Part shown: positions 13,252-13,479 of the stretch, one piece after another
Position numbering within the stretch: the stretch's first letter is position 1
How the letters are laid out: each line of letters begins with the position of its first letter
Source of the DNA: Planctomycetota bacterium
Lineage (GTDB): Bacteria > Planctomycetota > Planctomycetia > Pirellulales > Pirellulaceae
Reading direction: 5' to 3'
DNA length: 13,479 bases
Assembly (NCBI GenBank): GCA_026692885.1
Contig: JAPLNJ010001206.1
Span: 1-13,479 of the forward strand
Notes under the pieces: generated by a model
What the model was told of the DNA's origin: nothing
Databases searched by the model: none
The model's input: only the letters and a program-made list of their open reading frames with translations
Position numbers and translations under genes: made by a program

Positions 13252-13479
13252 TCAAGACATCGGCCGCCAGGGAAGGGCGAGGTTTCTTCGAGAGCCAGCC
13301 CGTCTTGGCCCGTCCACGACACTCGCATGATACCCGAAAACGATTCACAAATGCACGAGGGATCGCGATCGCGCGCTTCAGCACGCGACCGATCAACACT
13401 AACCCTTCCACGATGCTGCCCAATTCGGTGGCCGCGGCGTTTTGGATCGCGCCCGAGAAATTGCGGGGTTGGCACAATC
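13252..13479. other. Right-edge region without a firm gene
   Basis: Several frames are open to the window edge. The minus-strand frame from 13477 (AATELGSIVEGLVLIGRVLK) and the plus-strand frame from 13411 (MLPNSVAAAFWIAPEKLRGW) both look mildly protein-like. Neither has a ribosome binding site, and both are cut by the edge, so I cannot choose. The region also serves as the upstream region of the nucleoside hydrolase gene; no convincing promoter is seen. Confidence 0.35.

Noticed and set aside
12845..13477. 210-codon minus-strand ORF overlapping the nucleoside hydrolase gene
   Set aside because: Most of it is the +1 or +2 shadow of the hydrolase gene; only the part beyond 13252 is free and it has no start signal.

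Overview
The window (about 60% GC) looks like chromosome from a planctomycete, probably of the Pirellula/Rhodopirellula type. This is inferred from gene content and style: several exported enzymes with twin-arginine (Tat) signals of the RRxFL kind, Gfo/Idh/MocA and sugar-isomerase pairs, a DUF362 protein, a cyclase-fold protein with a CxxCH haem motif, and many short palindromic repeats in nearly every intergenic gap. No rRNA, tRNA or CRISPR array was found, and no full transposase gene.

Layout. 2-112: 3' end of an unidentified gene. 247-1254: secreted GH43-type glycosidase. 1336-2288: DUF362 gene broken by an out-of-frame internal deletion. 2404-2544: a 141-bp MITE-like insertion with terminal inverted repeats and a perfect 9-bp target duplication. 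2587-ish to 4503: Tat-exported alpha/beta-hydrolase (acetyl-xylan-esterase-like). 4546-4704: 5' stub of a secreted-protein gene, running into a cluster of palindromic repeats (4705-4833). 4830-5945 (minus): secreted squalene-cyclase-fold protein with a c-type haem motif. 6251-8689: two-gene operon of a Gfo/Idh/MocA oxidoreductase and a TIM-barrel sugar isomerase/epimerase. It is bracketed by two oppositely oriented copies of one repeat element (6084-6214 and about 8780-8859). 9333-11618: large secreted TIM-barrel glycosidase-like protein with an S-layer-homology-like segment. 11619-12225: palindromes, then a decayed gene fragment (12029-12229, minus). 12226-13221 (minus): secreted nucleoside-hydrolase-family protein. 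13252-13479: nothing firm.

Together the intact genes suggest periplasmic breakdown of acetylated plant or algal polysaccharide: a GH43-type glycosidase, a carbohydrate esterase and a second glycosidase-like protein. Oxidation and isomerisation of released sugars would be handled by the Gfo/Idh and isomerase pair. The substrate is inferred, not shown.

The most striking property of the window is its repeat load. At least seven structured repeat units occur in 13.5 kb, several with a GTAG foot next to a hairpin, as in REP sequences mobilised by RAYT transposases. Three genes beside them are truncated, deleted or decayed. The best candidates for follow-up are the MITE with a clean 9-bp duplication, the inverted repeat pair around the oxidoreductase/isomerase operon, and the SLH-like/glycosidase fusion.
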